NCBI GenBank assembly: GCA_003833135.1
Contig: QZLH01000363.1
Coordinates: 79,097 to 89,320, forward strand
Length of the DNA: 10,224 bases
Source of the DNA: Oehlia diaphana
Lineage: Eukaryota > Glomeromycota > Glomeromycetes > Glomerales > Glomeraceae
Direction of reading: 5' to 3'
The notes under the pieces are model-generated. The model saw nothing but the letters and a program-made list of their open reading frames with translations, ran no database searches and was not told the DNA's origin. Positions 1-7,511 of the stretch are shown here, in pieces. Positions within the stretch are counted from its first letter, which is position 1. Each line of letters opens with the position of its first letter. The position numbers and the translations under genes are program-made.

Positions 1-136
1 TAAATTAGCATAATATCTGTAATAATTAAATGATTTTGTGCATAATTTACATATAAACTTTTTTACAAAAAAATTTTTTAATTATTTTATTATTATTTAC
101 CCCTTAAAATTGAAATTACGCGGTCACACCTAAAAT

Positions 137-178
137 CCGAATTCCGAATTCCGAATTCCAAATTCCAAATTCCGAAAT
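137..178. repeat. 7-bp tandem repeat, six copies
   Basis: Six consecutive heptamers with period exactly 7: three CCGAATT, two CCAAATT, then CCGAAAT. Copies four and five differ from the first three only by a G-to-A change at the CpG, as expected from cytosine deamination on the opposite strand. No function is evident. Confidence 0.9.
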
Positions 179-424
179 ACAATTCCGGCCGAAATTAATG
201 TAATTTCAGTTAAATCTGTAATTTCAGCCGAAAATCATTTCAGCCAAACGGAAATGCAGATCTTTCCTTTTTTGGCGATAGCCGTTCCACAAAAATTGAT
301 TTTAGCGGGAACGACACTGGAATATTGTGTAACATTACTTTCCTTTTAGGAAATTTGTTAATTTCTGCTAAAATTAAGTGCATAATTCTGGCCGAAATTA
401 CATACTTAATTTCGAAATTACGGC

Positions 425-510
425 ATTACGGATTAGTTACGGTATTACGACCTAATTACAATATTACGACCTAATTATGGCATTACGACCTAATTACAGC
501 ATTACAACTT
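425..510. repeat. 19-bp tandem repeat, about 4.5 copies
   Basis: ATTAC recurs at 425, 444, 463, 482 and 501, an exact period of 19. The unit reads approximately ATTACGACCTAATTACAGC. The first copy is the most divergent (GATTAG in place of GACCTA) and the last is cut off after about 10 bases. It is a minisatellite-like repeat upstream of the transposase relic. Confidence 0.9.
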
Positions 511-655
511 TTGCTTTTTAATGTAGATAGGTTGCAACCTATTACATATGACACTGTGTCTTAATATTACAGTTACGGCTAACATCTTTAGATGGAAAAT
601 TCGTAAAGTTTGATAAAAATTCGATAAATCACTTTTAAGTTGATCGTTTAAGTTA

Positions 656-753
656 AAAATTTTGATAGTTGAAACTTCACTAGCAATAATTATATGATAA
701 CTTGAAAATTTTGATAGTCGAAACTTCACTAGCAACAATTATATGATAACTAT
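656..753. repeat. 49-bp direct duplication, two copies
   Basis: Copy one is 656-704 and copy two 705-753, nearly identical with period 49. They differ within the body by TpG versus CpG in GATAGTTG/GATAGTCG and by CAATAATT versus CAACAATT. Each copy contains CACTAG (678-683 and 727-732). The pair lies just upstream of the transposase start at 812, so it could be subterminal transposase-binding sequence or part of a promoter. That role is inference. Confidence 0.85.
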
Positions 754-811
754 CGAAACAAATTTTGATACAATTCTATAATTATTAAAATTATCTGAAA
801 TTTTTGACAAA

Positions 812-3800
812 ATGGGACAAAAAAGAACGATATCTAGTGTACTTGATGAAAATCCTATAACTACCAGATCCCCTCGAGTTACTACTCGATCAATTATTCA
901 GCCAAGAATTCGTAAAGTATCCTGTTTCTGTAGCGATTGCAAAGGAATGTTAGTTGCTCCTTGCACAAAGAATTGACATGAATTATCGAGCCAACTTTCA
1001 TCAGATGTTTTAGAAGTAATTATCAAAAATACTGAAATTCGGGATAACAAACCATCTGAAGTTTTGGAAAATACTGAAAATATTAATGATGAATTATTTC
1101 AATTGACTATTTTAAATGAGCAAAGAGTTGACCAATTGCCTCGAAGACGTAGATCAAGATATATTTTGACCAGAGTTTCCATTGGTAACATCGGTAACAT
1201 CAAACAAGATTTAATACTGAGAGAAAGTACGGTCGAAGATCAAAGCGAAGACACTAATAAAGATAACGAATCGAATGATGAATCGAATGGAGATGACGAA
1301 TCAGAAAATAGCAATTCTGGAACTTTTGAAGATTATTCATGCCCTTTTTTCGAATCATATCAAGACCCAGATGTCACTCCAACTCCAACTAATAATGATA
1401 ATAAGTTTTTATGGATTTTAATATGGATTATGAAATTTTGAATGAGATTTAACATTCCAGAAACAGCAACTGAATCACTAATAAAATTCATAAAACTGTT
1501 ATTGGAGGAAATTGGCGATACCGCATTTGAAAATTTTTCCGTCAGTTTATATAAAGCGAGAAATATTCTCAACATAGAAGATCGATTTCATAGCTTTGCG
1601 GCATGTACGAAGTGTCACAAATTATACAACAAACAAGAAGTAAAGGAATTTCGTCAAGATGAAATTCTTGCCATTATGAAATGTCAACATATCAAATTTC
1701 CAAATTCATCGAAACGCCAGAAGTGCCAAACCCCTTTATCTCATCAAATAAGATTATTAAATAAAATGTCAAATCAAATTGAGATGATTTATCCATTTTT
1801 TACAATTCGTCAACAATTAGCAACCCTATATCTTTGATCAGGATTCGAAAGGTCACTCAAACATTGGTCTGATCGATCACATTCTGAAAATATATTGACT
1901 GATATTTACGATGGTCAAGTGTGAAAAACATTTAAGGATACTTCTAATCATGATTCGCCTAATTTTTTCTGGCCTGAAGTTGCAGATTCCCACCTCGGTC
2001 TAATGCTGAATGTGGATTGGTTCCAACCTTATGAAGGGACAATTCACAGCACCGGTGTGATATACGTCACCATTTGCAACTTGCCTCAGAACATTCGATT
2101 TAAAAGAAAAAATTTATTAATTCTCGGAATATTACCAGGTCCTAACGAAGTGAGCCTGCACCAAATCAATCACTATTTAGCACCAATTGTCAATGATTTA
2201 GAGTTATTATGGAGCAGAATAACTCTAAACCGAACATTCGAGTGCTAAAACGGAAAAAACATTTGTGCAGCTTTAGTACTAGTTTTGTGCGATATTCCCG
2301 CAGCAAGGAAAATATGCAGACATATTTCAGCGCTTGCATCATGTCACCAGTGCAAAAAATGAGCAAATTATGAGAATCGACAAAATAATTTCACTGGGAT
2401 GGACAATATTGACAAATGGTTTATTACTCAAGATTTGGCTGAGTTTCGAGAAAATGCACATAAATGGTGACGTTATAGCTCAAATGCTTCACAAAAATAT
2501 TTTACGAAAGATACTGGAGTTAGATGGTCAGAATTATTACAGTTGTCATACTTCGACCTTATAAGATTCATTGTTATCGATCCAATGCATTGCTTATTTC
2601 TAGGCATCACGAGATGGATAGTGAAAAGAATTTGGGTTGATAAAGGAATTTTGAACCAACAATCGTTTATAAAAATTCAAAAAAAAATGGATGAGTTTCA
2701 GATTCCATCTGATTTAGGACGAATTTCTGGTAAAATCCATTGCGGAGAAGGATTTTCAAATTTTACAGCAGATCAATGGCGAATTTTTTTCACAATTTAC
2801 GCTACGGTATCACTATGGAGTCACCTTTCAGTACATAATCGGAAAATTCTCCATCATTTTGTGAGAGTTTGTACAGTTTTCGTAAGTCAAATTTTAGAAC
2901 TTGATGCTGTAAGAGAATCGCATGAGAGATTAATTGAAATTGTGAAGTTGATTGAGGAACATTATAAACGAGATAAAATTACTCCTAATCTCCATCTTTC
3001 ACTTCATTTGAGTGAATGTACGTATGATTTTGGACCTTTATACGCATTCTGGTGTTTCTCCTTCGAACGCATGAATGATATATTAGGTAAATTATAACTA
3101 TTTATTTAGGTTTAATATTCTTATTCTTAATTTATGCATAATCGTAATTTTAAATTTTAGGTGCCTTACTGAACAGTTATAGGAAAATAGAACCAGAAAT
3201 TATGCGACGAATGATGGCTGATATCCACATTGATAGTATTATAAATTCTGGAGAAAATGTAAAGGGATTAGAACTTCTCTACAATCGAGCGTTTGTTGGG
3301 TCCTTGACAAAGGCTAACAAGTTTTCAGCCGACAAAATGAAATGATTTTGATTGAATTTGTGGAATATTCAACAATCAATAGTCACTGAAAGCGAGTCAT
3401 TTCCAGGTGAAATGTTGGGTCTCGCCTCTGAAAATGTAGTGATGTCAAATTCAATGCTTGATTTACTGGTTGAATACTATTTGACAACTTATGAAACACT
3501 TGAGTTTCAAAAGCCATTCGGAGAAGGCCACGAGAATTCAAAGATCATTCTCGTCAAAATGAAACAGTTCGGTAGATACAGAATCAGTTCAGAGACATTT
3601 GGGTCAAATATGTCAGCTCATCACGTAAAGAACTCGTATGTTTTAGCCAAATTTATAACACAAGATGAGAGCATCGATTGTTATCCCAGACAAGTTCAAT
3701 TCTTTTTTTCCCACAAGGTTGACTTACCAGATGGAGAATTGGAACATAATTTGGCATTCATTCGATGGTATCAACCAGCGAATTCTCGTTATTATTTCAG

Positions 3801-3993
3801 TATTGAAGATGATGAAATTTGCAATGTCGAACTTTGGGGTACTGAATTTTACCCTGAAGGTCATGATTGCATAATTCCAGTGCATAATATACTCAGTAGA
3901 TTTGTGCCAATAAAATATAAAATTTCGGATAGGAAAAATGTGAGAGAATATTTGGCCGTAAATCCTGTTAATAGAAAATTTAACATTCGTTAA
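812..3993 (+). pseudogene. CACTA/Plavaka-type (Tnp2-like) DDE transposase, two exons, nine internal stops
   Basis: This is a relic of a cut-and-paste transposase gene. Exon 1 (812-3086) and exon 2 (3161-3993) join to 1,036 codons, and the start ATG has A at -3 and G at +4. One reading frame runs the whole length with no indel. Visible parts: an N-terminal CxCxxC cluster (SCFCSDCKG, codons 37-45); a basic RRRRSR stretch near 111; an acidic Asp/Glu/Asn/Ser-rich linker near 141-174; and a zinc-finger-like C-x2-C...C-x-H...C (codons 265, 268, 291, 293, 305). The catalytic triad is preserved: D402 in MLNVDWF, D590 in VIDPMHCLFLG and E752 in FSFERMND, as in CACTA-type DDE domains. The C-terminal part keeps ELWGTEFYPEGHDC and a final NRKFNIR. 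In-frame stops lie at 974, 1439, 1835, 1922, 2246, 2360, 2468, 3343 and 3349. All are TGA except the TAA at 2246, and they fall where Arg, Trp or Gln would be expected. The family call rests on motif recall. Nonfunctional as it stands. Confidence 0.88.
3087..3160 (+). other. 74-nt intron in the transposase relic
   Basis: The intron begins GTAAAT and ends TTTTAG. A CTTAAT-like branch site lies near 3126-3131, about 30 nt before the acceptor. Removing it joins G (3086) to GT (3161-3162) as a glycine codon and restores frame into exon 2, where the protein continues ILG-ALLNSYRK. If retained, a TAA at 3095 ends translation three codons into the intron. It falls just after the catalytic glutamate (E752). 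A 23-nt alternative ending at 3109 is too short to be credible. Confidence 0.85.
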
Positions 3994-4003
3994 AAATATC
4001 AAT

Positions 4004-4009
4004 AATAAA
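4004..4009 (+). promoter_or_regulatory. Candidate polyadenylation signal AATAAA
   Basis: AATAAA occurs 10 nt after the TAA that ends the transposase frame and is followed by a T-rich tract. In DNA this AT-rich the hexamer is common by chance, so only its position supports it. Confidence 0.3.
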
Positions 4010-4160
4010 TTTTCATTTTTGTTAGTCGAAATTTGATGAGTTGTTGCTTTTATTGGATTTTACATAAATTTTTTTTTTTTGAGTTATACATAAGTGCCAC
4101 TTGTTTATAATAAATTTTAGAAACCGAGTTTTATATAATGATCAGAATTTTGGAAAATCG

Positions 4161-4205
4161 GAACTTCAGAAGAACTTCAGAAGAACTTCAGAAAAGAACT
4201 TCAGA
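4161..4205. repeat. 11-bp tandem repeat, four copies
   Basis: GAACTTCAGA starts at 4161, 4172, 4183 and 4196. The first three copies are spaced by 11 and the last by 13, because two extra A residues precede it. It lies in the 3' flank of the transposase relic. Confidence 0.9.
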
Positions 4206-5592
4206 AATCATGTGAGTCAAAATTAAGCTGAAATTGAATTCAGACGAATTTTGGCTGAAATTTATTCCGAAACCTAGCCAAAAGTCATATGTCCAAAATT
4301 TCTTATTTCGACTAGTGATTGCAGGCTATAGTATTCTGGATATTTTGCAAAAATTAGAGATTTGACCTTGTATCTTCAGGTCTTAAAAATTCTGTTTTTT
4401 GTGAATATCTTACAATCTACCAGTCTAATTTGAGAAATTTTTTTTTTATTTTGAAAAGCTTAATGAGAGCTATCAAACAAAAAAAAGTTCATATAAATCT
4501 GATTACTGAATCACGAAATAAATGTAAAATACTCCTAGAGTAAGGATGGATCTGCAAATAATTTTCAAAATCTGCAATATTGTGGATTTTGGAGTTGAAT
4601 TATGATTAGTAACCTGCAATTTCGCAATTCTGATTGGCTGATAATTAATGTCTTTAAATGATAATTTAATCAAAAAAAATTTTTTAATAAATTTATTTAT
4701 TTATTATTTATTAGAAACAATAAAACCATAATTTCTGAAATGGCGCAACTGCACCAAAAACTAAATCAAACACAGACAATAATGACAAACTTAATACTAC
4801 TAATCAAAAGTTCTGGCCAGAATTTACAAAAAAAGTAGTGAAAGAACGTTAATAAACGTTTCTACATAAAAAAAAACAAAAAAACACATTTCCCTTCTTG
4901 AAAATACTCACCGGTCTCCATTTCCAAGTTCCAGGTCAGAATCTACAAAAAAAAGAAGTAAAAAAATATTCTTACATAAAAAAAAAATAAAAAACCCACT
5001 TCCCCCCTTTAAAATACTCATAGATATCCATTTCCAAGTTCCAGGCCAGAATCTACAAAAAAAAAAAGAAACGTTTTTGCATAAAAAAAACTAAAAAAAA
5101 CTCACCTCCCCTCTAGAAACACCTACCAGTTTCCATTTCCAAGTTCCAGGCTAGAATCTACAAAAAAAAAGAAGTAAAAGAACGTTAATAAATATTCTTA
5201 CATAAAAAAAAAACAAAAAACATACTTCCCCCTTGAAAATACTCACCAGTCTTCATTTCCAAGTTCCAGGCTCGAATCTACAAAAAAAAGAAGTAAAAGA
5301 ACGTTAATAAACGTTCTTACATAAAAAAATAACAAAAAAATCCACTTCCTCCCTTTAAAATACTCACTGGTCTCCATTTCCAAGTTCCAGGCTGGAATCT
5401 ACAAAAAAAGAAGTAAAAGAATGTTAATAAACATTCTTACATAAAAAAAACCTGCTTCCCCTCCCTTTAAAATACTCACCAGTCTCCATTTCCAAGTTCC
5501 AGGCCAGAATCTACAAAAAAAAGAAGTAAAAGAATGTTAATAAATGTTCTTACATAAAAAAAAACAAAAAAAATCCACTTCCCCTCTTTAAA

Positions 5593-5600
5593 ATACTCAC
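5593..5600. other. Left 8-bp target site duplication of the hAT MITE
   Basis: ATACTCAC directly precedes the TAGGG terminus at 5601. The same octamer follows the other terminus at 6505-6512. Eight-bp duplications are characteristic of hAT transposons. On the minus strand the octamer reads GTGAGTAT, the splice-donor-like start of the spacer in the surrounding array. Confidence 0.9.
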
Positions 5601-6504
5601 TAGGGCTCCGATCAGTTCGGTTTAGTACGGTTTTTGCCAAAACCGAAACCGAACCGAATTGATCGGTAACGGTATTGTTAATTACCAAAACTGATCGGTT
5701 TTGGTAATCATCAGTACTGAAACCGACTGGTAATTACCGAAAACTGAACTGATTTACCGATTCATTATCGGTTCAATTTTTAACGTTTTCGCAACGTTAT
5801 TTATTAAAAAAATGTGCGAAAACGTGAAATTATTAATAAAAAATGTTTTCGCAACGTTTTTTATTAAAAGAATTAAAAAAATGTTGCGAAAACGTTTTTT
5901 ATTAAGAAATTTAATAAAAAAAATGGTTTCGCAACGTTTTTTGTTAAAACAATTAAAAAACGTTGCGAAATATTTTTTATTATTAAATTACTTGATAAAT
6001 AACGTTTTCGCAACGTTTTTTATTAAAACAATTAAAAACATTTGCGAAAAACATTTTTTTTATAAAATTATTAATAAAAAACGTTTCACAACGTTTTTTG
6101 TTCAAATAATTAAAAACGTTGCGAAAAACGTTTTTTATTGCCAAATTACATGTTAAAAAATGTTTCAAAACGTTTTTTAACAGTTTCAATAAAAAAACGT
6201 TGCAAAACGTTTTTTTATACATATTAAAAATGTTCCGCAACATTTTTTAACTATTTTGATAAAAAAACGTTGCGAAACATTTTTTTATTTATTAATTTTA
6301 CATGTTAAAAAATGTTTCGCAACGTTTTTTAACTTCGGTAAATCAGTTCAGTAAATCGCAAAACTGATACCGAAACCGCAGTTACCGAAACTGATCAATA
6401 ATTTACCGAATGATTCGGTTTCGGTAAATTGCAAAACCGAAACTGATCCGATACCGAAATCGATCGGTTCGGTTCGGTATTTACTGATACCGATCGGAGC
6501 CCTA
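5601..6504. mobile_element. 904-bp non-autonomous hAT-type element (MITE) nested in the exon-like array
   Basis: The ends form a perfect 13-bp inverted repeat, TAGGGCTCCGATC, fitting the hAT terminal pattern YARNG. The flanks are a perfect 8-bp direct duplication, ATACTCAC. Removing the element and one duplication restores a 121-bp spacing between array anchors at 5486 and 6519, equal to the largest neighbouring period (105-123 bp), which confirms insertion. Subterminal regions (5601-5780 and 6334-6504) are full of CGGTT/AACCG motifs and remain imperfectly inverted: ACTGAACTGATTTACCGA at 5743-5760 pairs perfectly with 6335-6352. The interior is an alternating repeat array listed separately. 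There is no coding capacity, so it would need a transposase in trans. A decayed hAT gene lies at 7512 but no link is shown. Confidence 0.9.
5782..6326. repeat. Array of 15 strictly alternating inverted motifs inside the MITE
   Basis: The core, approximately AACGTTTTCGCAACGTT, occurs forward at about 5782, 5842, 5922, 6001, 6080, 6159, 6229 and 6311. It occurs reversed (AACGTTGCGAAAACGTT) at about 5811, 5880, 5959, 6037, 6115, 6196 and 6266. The order is forward, reverse, forward throughout, with starts 29-45 bp apart. Each core is itself nearly palindromic because AACGTT caps both ends. Most variants change CG to TG or CA. Any two neighbours can pair, so a single strand could form a series of hairpins. 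Clustered binding sites for a hAT transposase are one possible role. Confidence 0.85.
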
Positions 6505-6512
6505 ATACTCAC
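6505..6512. other. Right 8-bp target site duplication of the hAT MITE
   Basis: ATACTCAC follows the CCCTA end of the element and is identical to 5593-5600. It abuts the 31-nt segment at 6513, so on the minus strand that segment still runs straight into GTGAGTAT after the insertion. Confidence 0.9.
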
Positions 6513-6905
6513 CAGTCTCCATTTCCAAGTTCCAGGCCAAAATCTACAAAAAAAAGAAGTAAAGAACATTAATAAACGTTCTTACATAAAAAAAAATCCC
6601 CCCACTTCCCCTCCCTTTAAAATACTCACAGGTCTCCATTTTCAAGTTCCAGGCCAGAATCTACAAAAAAAAGAAGTAAAAGAATGTTAATAAACGTTCT
6701 TACATAAAAAAAACCTAAAAAAAAACTTTCGCTTCTCCTCTAGAACACCTACTGGTATCCATTTCCAAGTTTCAGGCCAGAATCTACAAAAAAAAGAAGA
6801 AAAGAACGTTAATAAATGTTCTTACATAAAAAAAACAAAAAAACCCGCTTTCCCCCTTTAAAATACTCACCGGTCTCCATTTCCAAGTTCCAGGCCAGAA
6901 TTTAC

Positions 6906-7171
6906 AAAAAAAAGAACGGTGAATTTTTTTGTAAAATGAAAAAAAAATATTTAAAATTGCACAATGCAATTAGTTGATTTGTACTATGCTGTCCGATAAT
7001 CTAATCCAAATTATTAATAACCATCGAATTAACCAATCTATATGTTTCTTCTAAAAAATAAATGATTTTTTTAAAAAATTTTATTAATGAAAAACTGAAT
7101 TTTTTTTACTTTTAGTAATAAGAAAAAATTACATTTATTAAAAAAATTATTCTTTTTTTTGCAGGCAATGC
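6906..7171. other. AT-rich interval between the array and the hairpin region
   Basis: Homopolymer-rich sequence with runs of A and T and no credible gene. On the minus strand an ATG at 6969 opens a short frame that runs into the last 31-nt segment (6871-6901), which lacks a usable acceptor AG. That could make it a first exon of the array, but the frame hits a TGA in the next segment if spliced. Confidence 0.4.
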
Positions 7172-7278
7172 GCAATTCTACAAATGTTTCACAATTCCAT
7201 AAAGTATCGCAATTCAACCACAATTGAATTGCGGTACTTTAGATCATTTGCGAAATTGTGGAATATTTGTAGAATTGC
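7172..7278. repeat. Long imperfect hairpin, GCAATT-rich
   Basis: The left arm (7172-7217, starting GCAATTCTACAAAT) pairs with the right arm (7224-7278, ending ATTTGTAGAATTGC). The arms have perfect 14-bp outer and 9-bp inner ends and an 8-9 base length difference between them. The apex is about 6 bases. The following 100 bases are rich in CTGCAA and GCAATT motifs. It lies in the right subterminal region of the candidate 4530-7400 element. Confidence 0.8.
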
Positions 7279-7511
7279 AGACAATTGCAAATTGCAGATT
7301 TACAGATATTTAGACTTCAAAATCTGCAATGTTCTGCAATACCGCAAATCGCAATTATTCCGCAATTGCTTATTTGCAGTACTATCCTTATCCTAGAGTA
7401 TTATAAAATTTTATAAAATTTTTCAAGAGGATAGAGGGATACTATGGCTTGTGATATATGGTAATTATAAGTGATTTATTTTAGTTCCGTATTTCACAAC
7501 TTGCAATATTG

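Larger units (their letters stand above)
1..811. other. AT-rich non-coding left flank
   Basis: No coding region is visible on either strand up to the transposase start at 812; the open frames here are short and low-complexity. The stretch holds a 7-bp, a 19-bp and a 49-bp tandem repeat, listed separately. Between them (179-424) is AT-rich DNA with recurrent GGCCGAAA and ATTTCAGCC motifs. Similar motifs recur in inverted orientation downstream of the transposase: 221-236 resembles the reverse complement of about 4246-4262. This may be subterminal sequence of the transposon. I could not define a clean terminal inverted repeat or target duplication here. Confidence 0.6.
3994..4529. other. AT-rich 3' flank of the transposase relic, no gene
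   Basis: AT-rich DNA without a credible open frame. It contains a possible poly(A) signal at 4004-4009, an 11-bp tandem repeat at 4161-4205, and GCTGAAAT/GGCTGAAA motifs at 4226-4262 that mirror ATTTCAGCC motifs near 190-250. A CTAGTG at 4312-4317 is the inverse of the CACTAG in the 49-bp duplication. It is not supported by a target duplication, so the right end of the transposon is not fixed. Confidence 0.55.
4811..6905 (-). repeat. Tandem array of ten 31-nt exon-like segments with intron-like spacers
   Basis: Read on the minus strand, each unit is a CTTTTTTTTGTAG acceptor, a 31-nt segment starting ATTCTGGC and ending GGAGACCG or GGAGACTG, and a GTGAGTAT donor. Plus-strand positions of the segments are 4912-4942, 5022-5052, 5127-5157, 5247-5277, 5368-5398, 5480-5510, 6513-6543, 6630-6660, 6753-6783 and 6871-6901. 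A partial remnant ends at 4823. All ten are exactly 31 nt, while the spacers are 74-92 nt once the nested MITE is removed. Nine of ten donors keep GT (5021 is mutated to AT; those before 5127 and 6753 read GTAGGT). Nine of ten acceptors keep AG (the one at 6902 does not). The spacers carry a TTATTAAC branch-like site and a pyrimidine tract. The consensus segment is open in all three frames (ILAWNLEMET; SGLELGNGD; FWPGTWKWRP). Real copies have stops: frame 1 in the segment at 6753, frame 2 in those at 6630, 5247 and 5127, and a TG|A junction in frame 3 after segments ending ACTG. No frame crosses the whole array. Confidence 0.8.
4530..7400. mobile_element. Candidate 2.87-kb element with imperfect terminal inverted repeats
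   Basis: The left end from 4530 (TACTCCTAGAGTAAGGAT, then CTGCAAATAA at 4552) matches the reverse complement of the right end (TACTCTAGGATAAGGAT, then CTGCAAATAA). By eye, about 27 of 34 positions agree if the preceding AA is included. Both subterminal regions are rich in CTGCAA and GCAATT motifs (4551-4630 and 7172-7380). The flanking octamers ATGTAAAA (4522-4529) and TTATAAAA (7401-7408) agree at 6 of 8 positions, a possible worn target duplication. The span encloses the exon-like array and the nested hAT MITE. No transposase lies inside, so it would be non-autonomous. Chance or independent GCAATT-rich repeats remain possible. Confidence 0.5.

Noticed and set aside
425..510. CRISPR-like array
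   Set aside because: The 19-bp units are directly adjacent with no spacers, and the intron-bearing eukaryotic context excludes a CRISPR locus.
812..3993. TGA as a sense codon (recoding) in the transposase
   Set aside because: TGA falls at positions that seem to need Arg in some places and Trp in others, one stop is TAA, and the other relics in the window also decay. Mutation explains this better than an altered code.
678..4317. CACTAG (678 or 727) and CTAGTG (4312-4317) as the two termini of the CACTA-type transposon
   Set aside because: Only six bases match before the ends diverge, the flanking triplets (CTT and ATT) do not form a target duplication, and hexamers of this kind occur by chance in several kilobases.
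4740..4838. Small plus-strand frame of 32 codons starting MAQLHQKLNQTQT
   Set aside because: It could be a coiled-coil fragment, but it is short, has no supporting signals, and its end runs into the first partial unit of the repeat array. It is likely chance or a scrap of a larger gene.
5812..6243. Open frames on both strands rich in Lys, Asn and Phe
   Set aside because: They are translations of the alternating AACGTT array in the MITE and have only low-complexity content.
5476..6969. Minus-strand open frames containing FWPGTWKW or SGLELGNGD
   Set aside because: As unspliced frames they run through the splice-like borders into homopolymer-rich spacer and the MITE end, so they are products of the repeat rather than genes.
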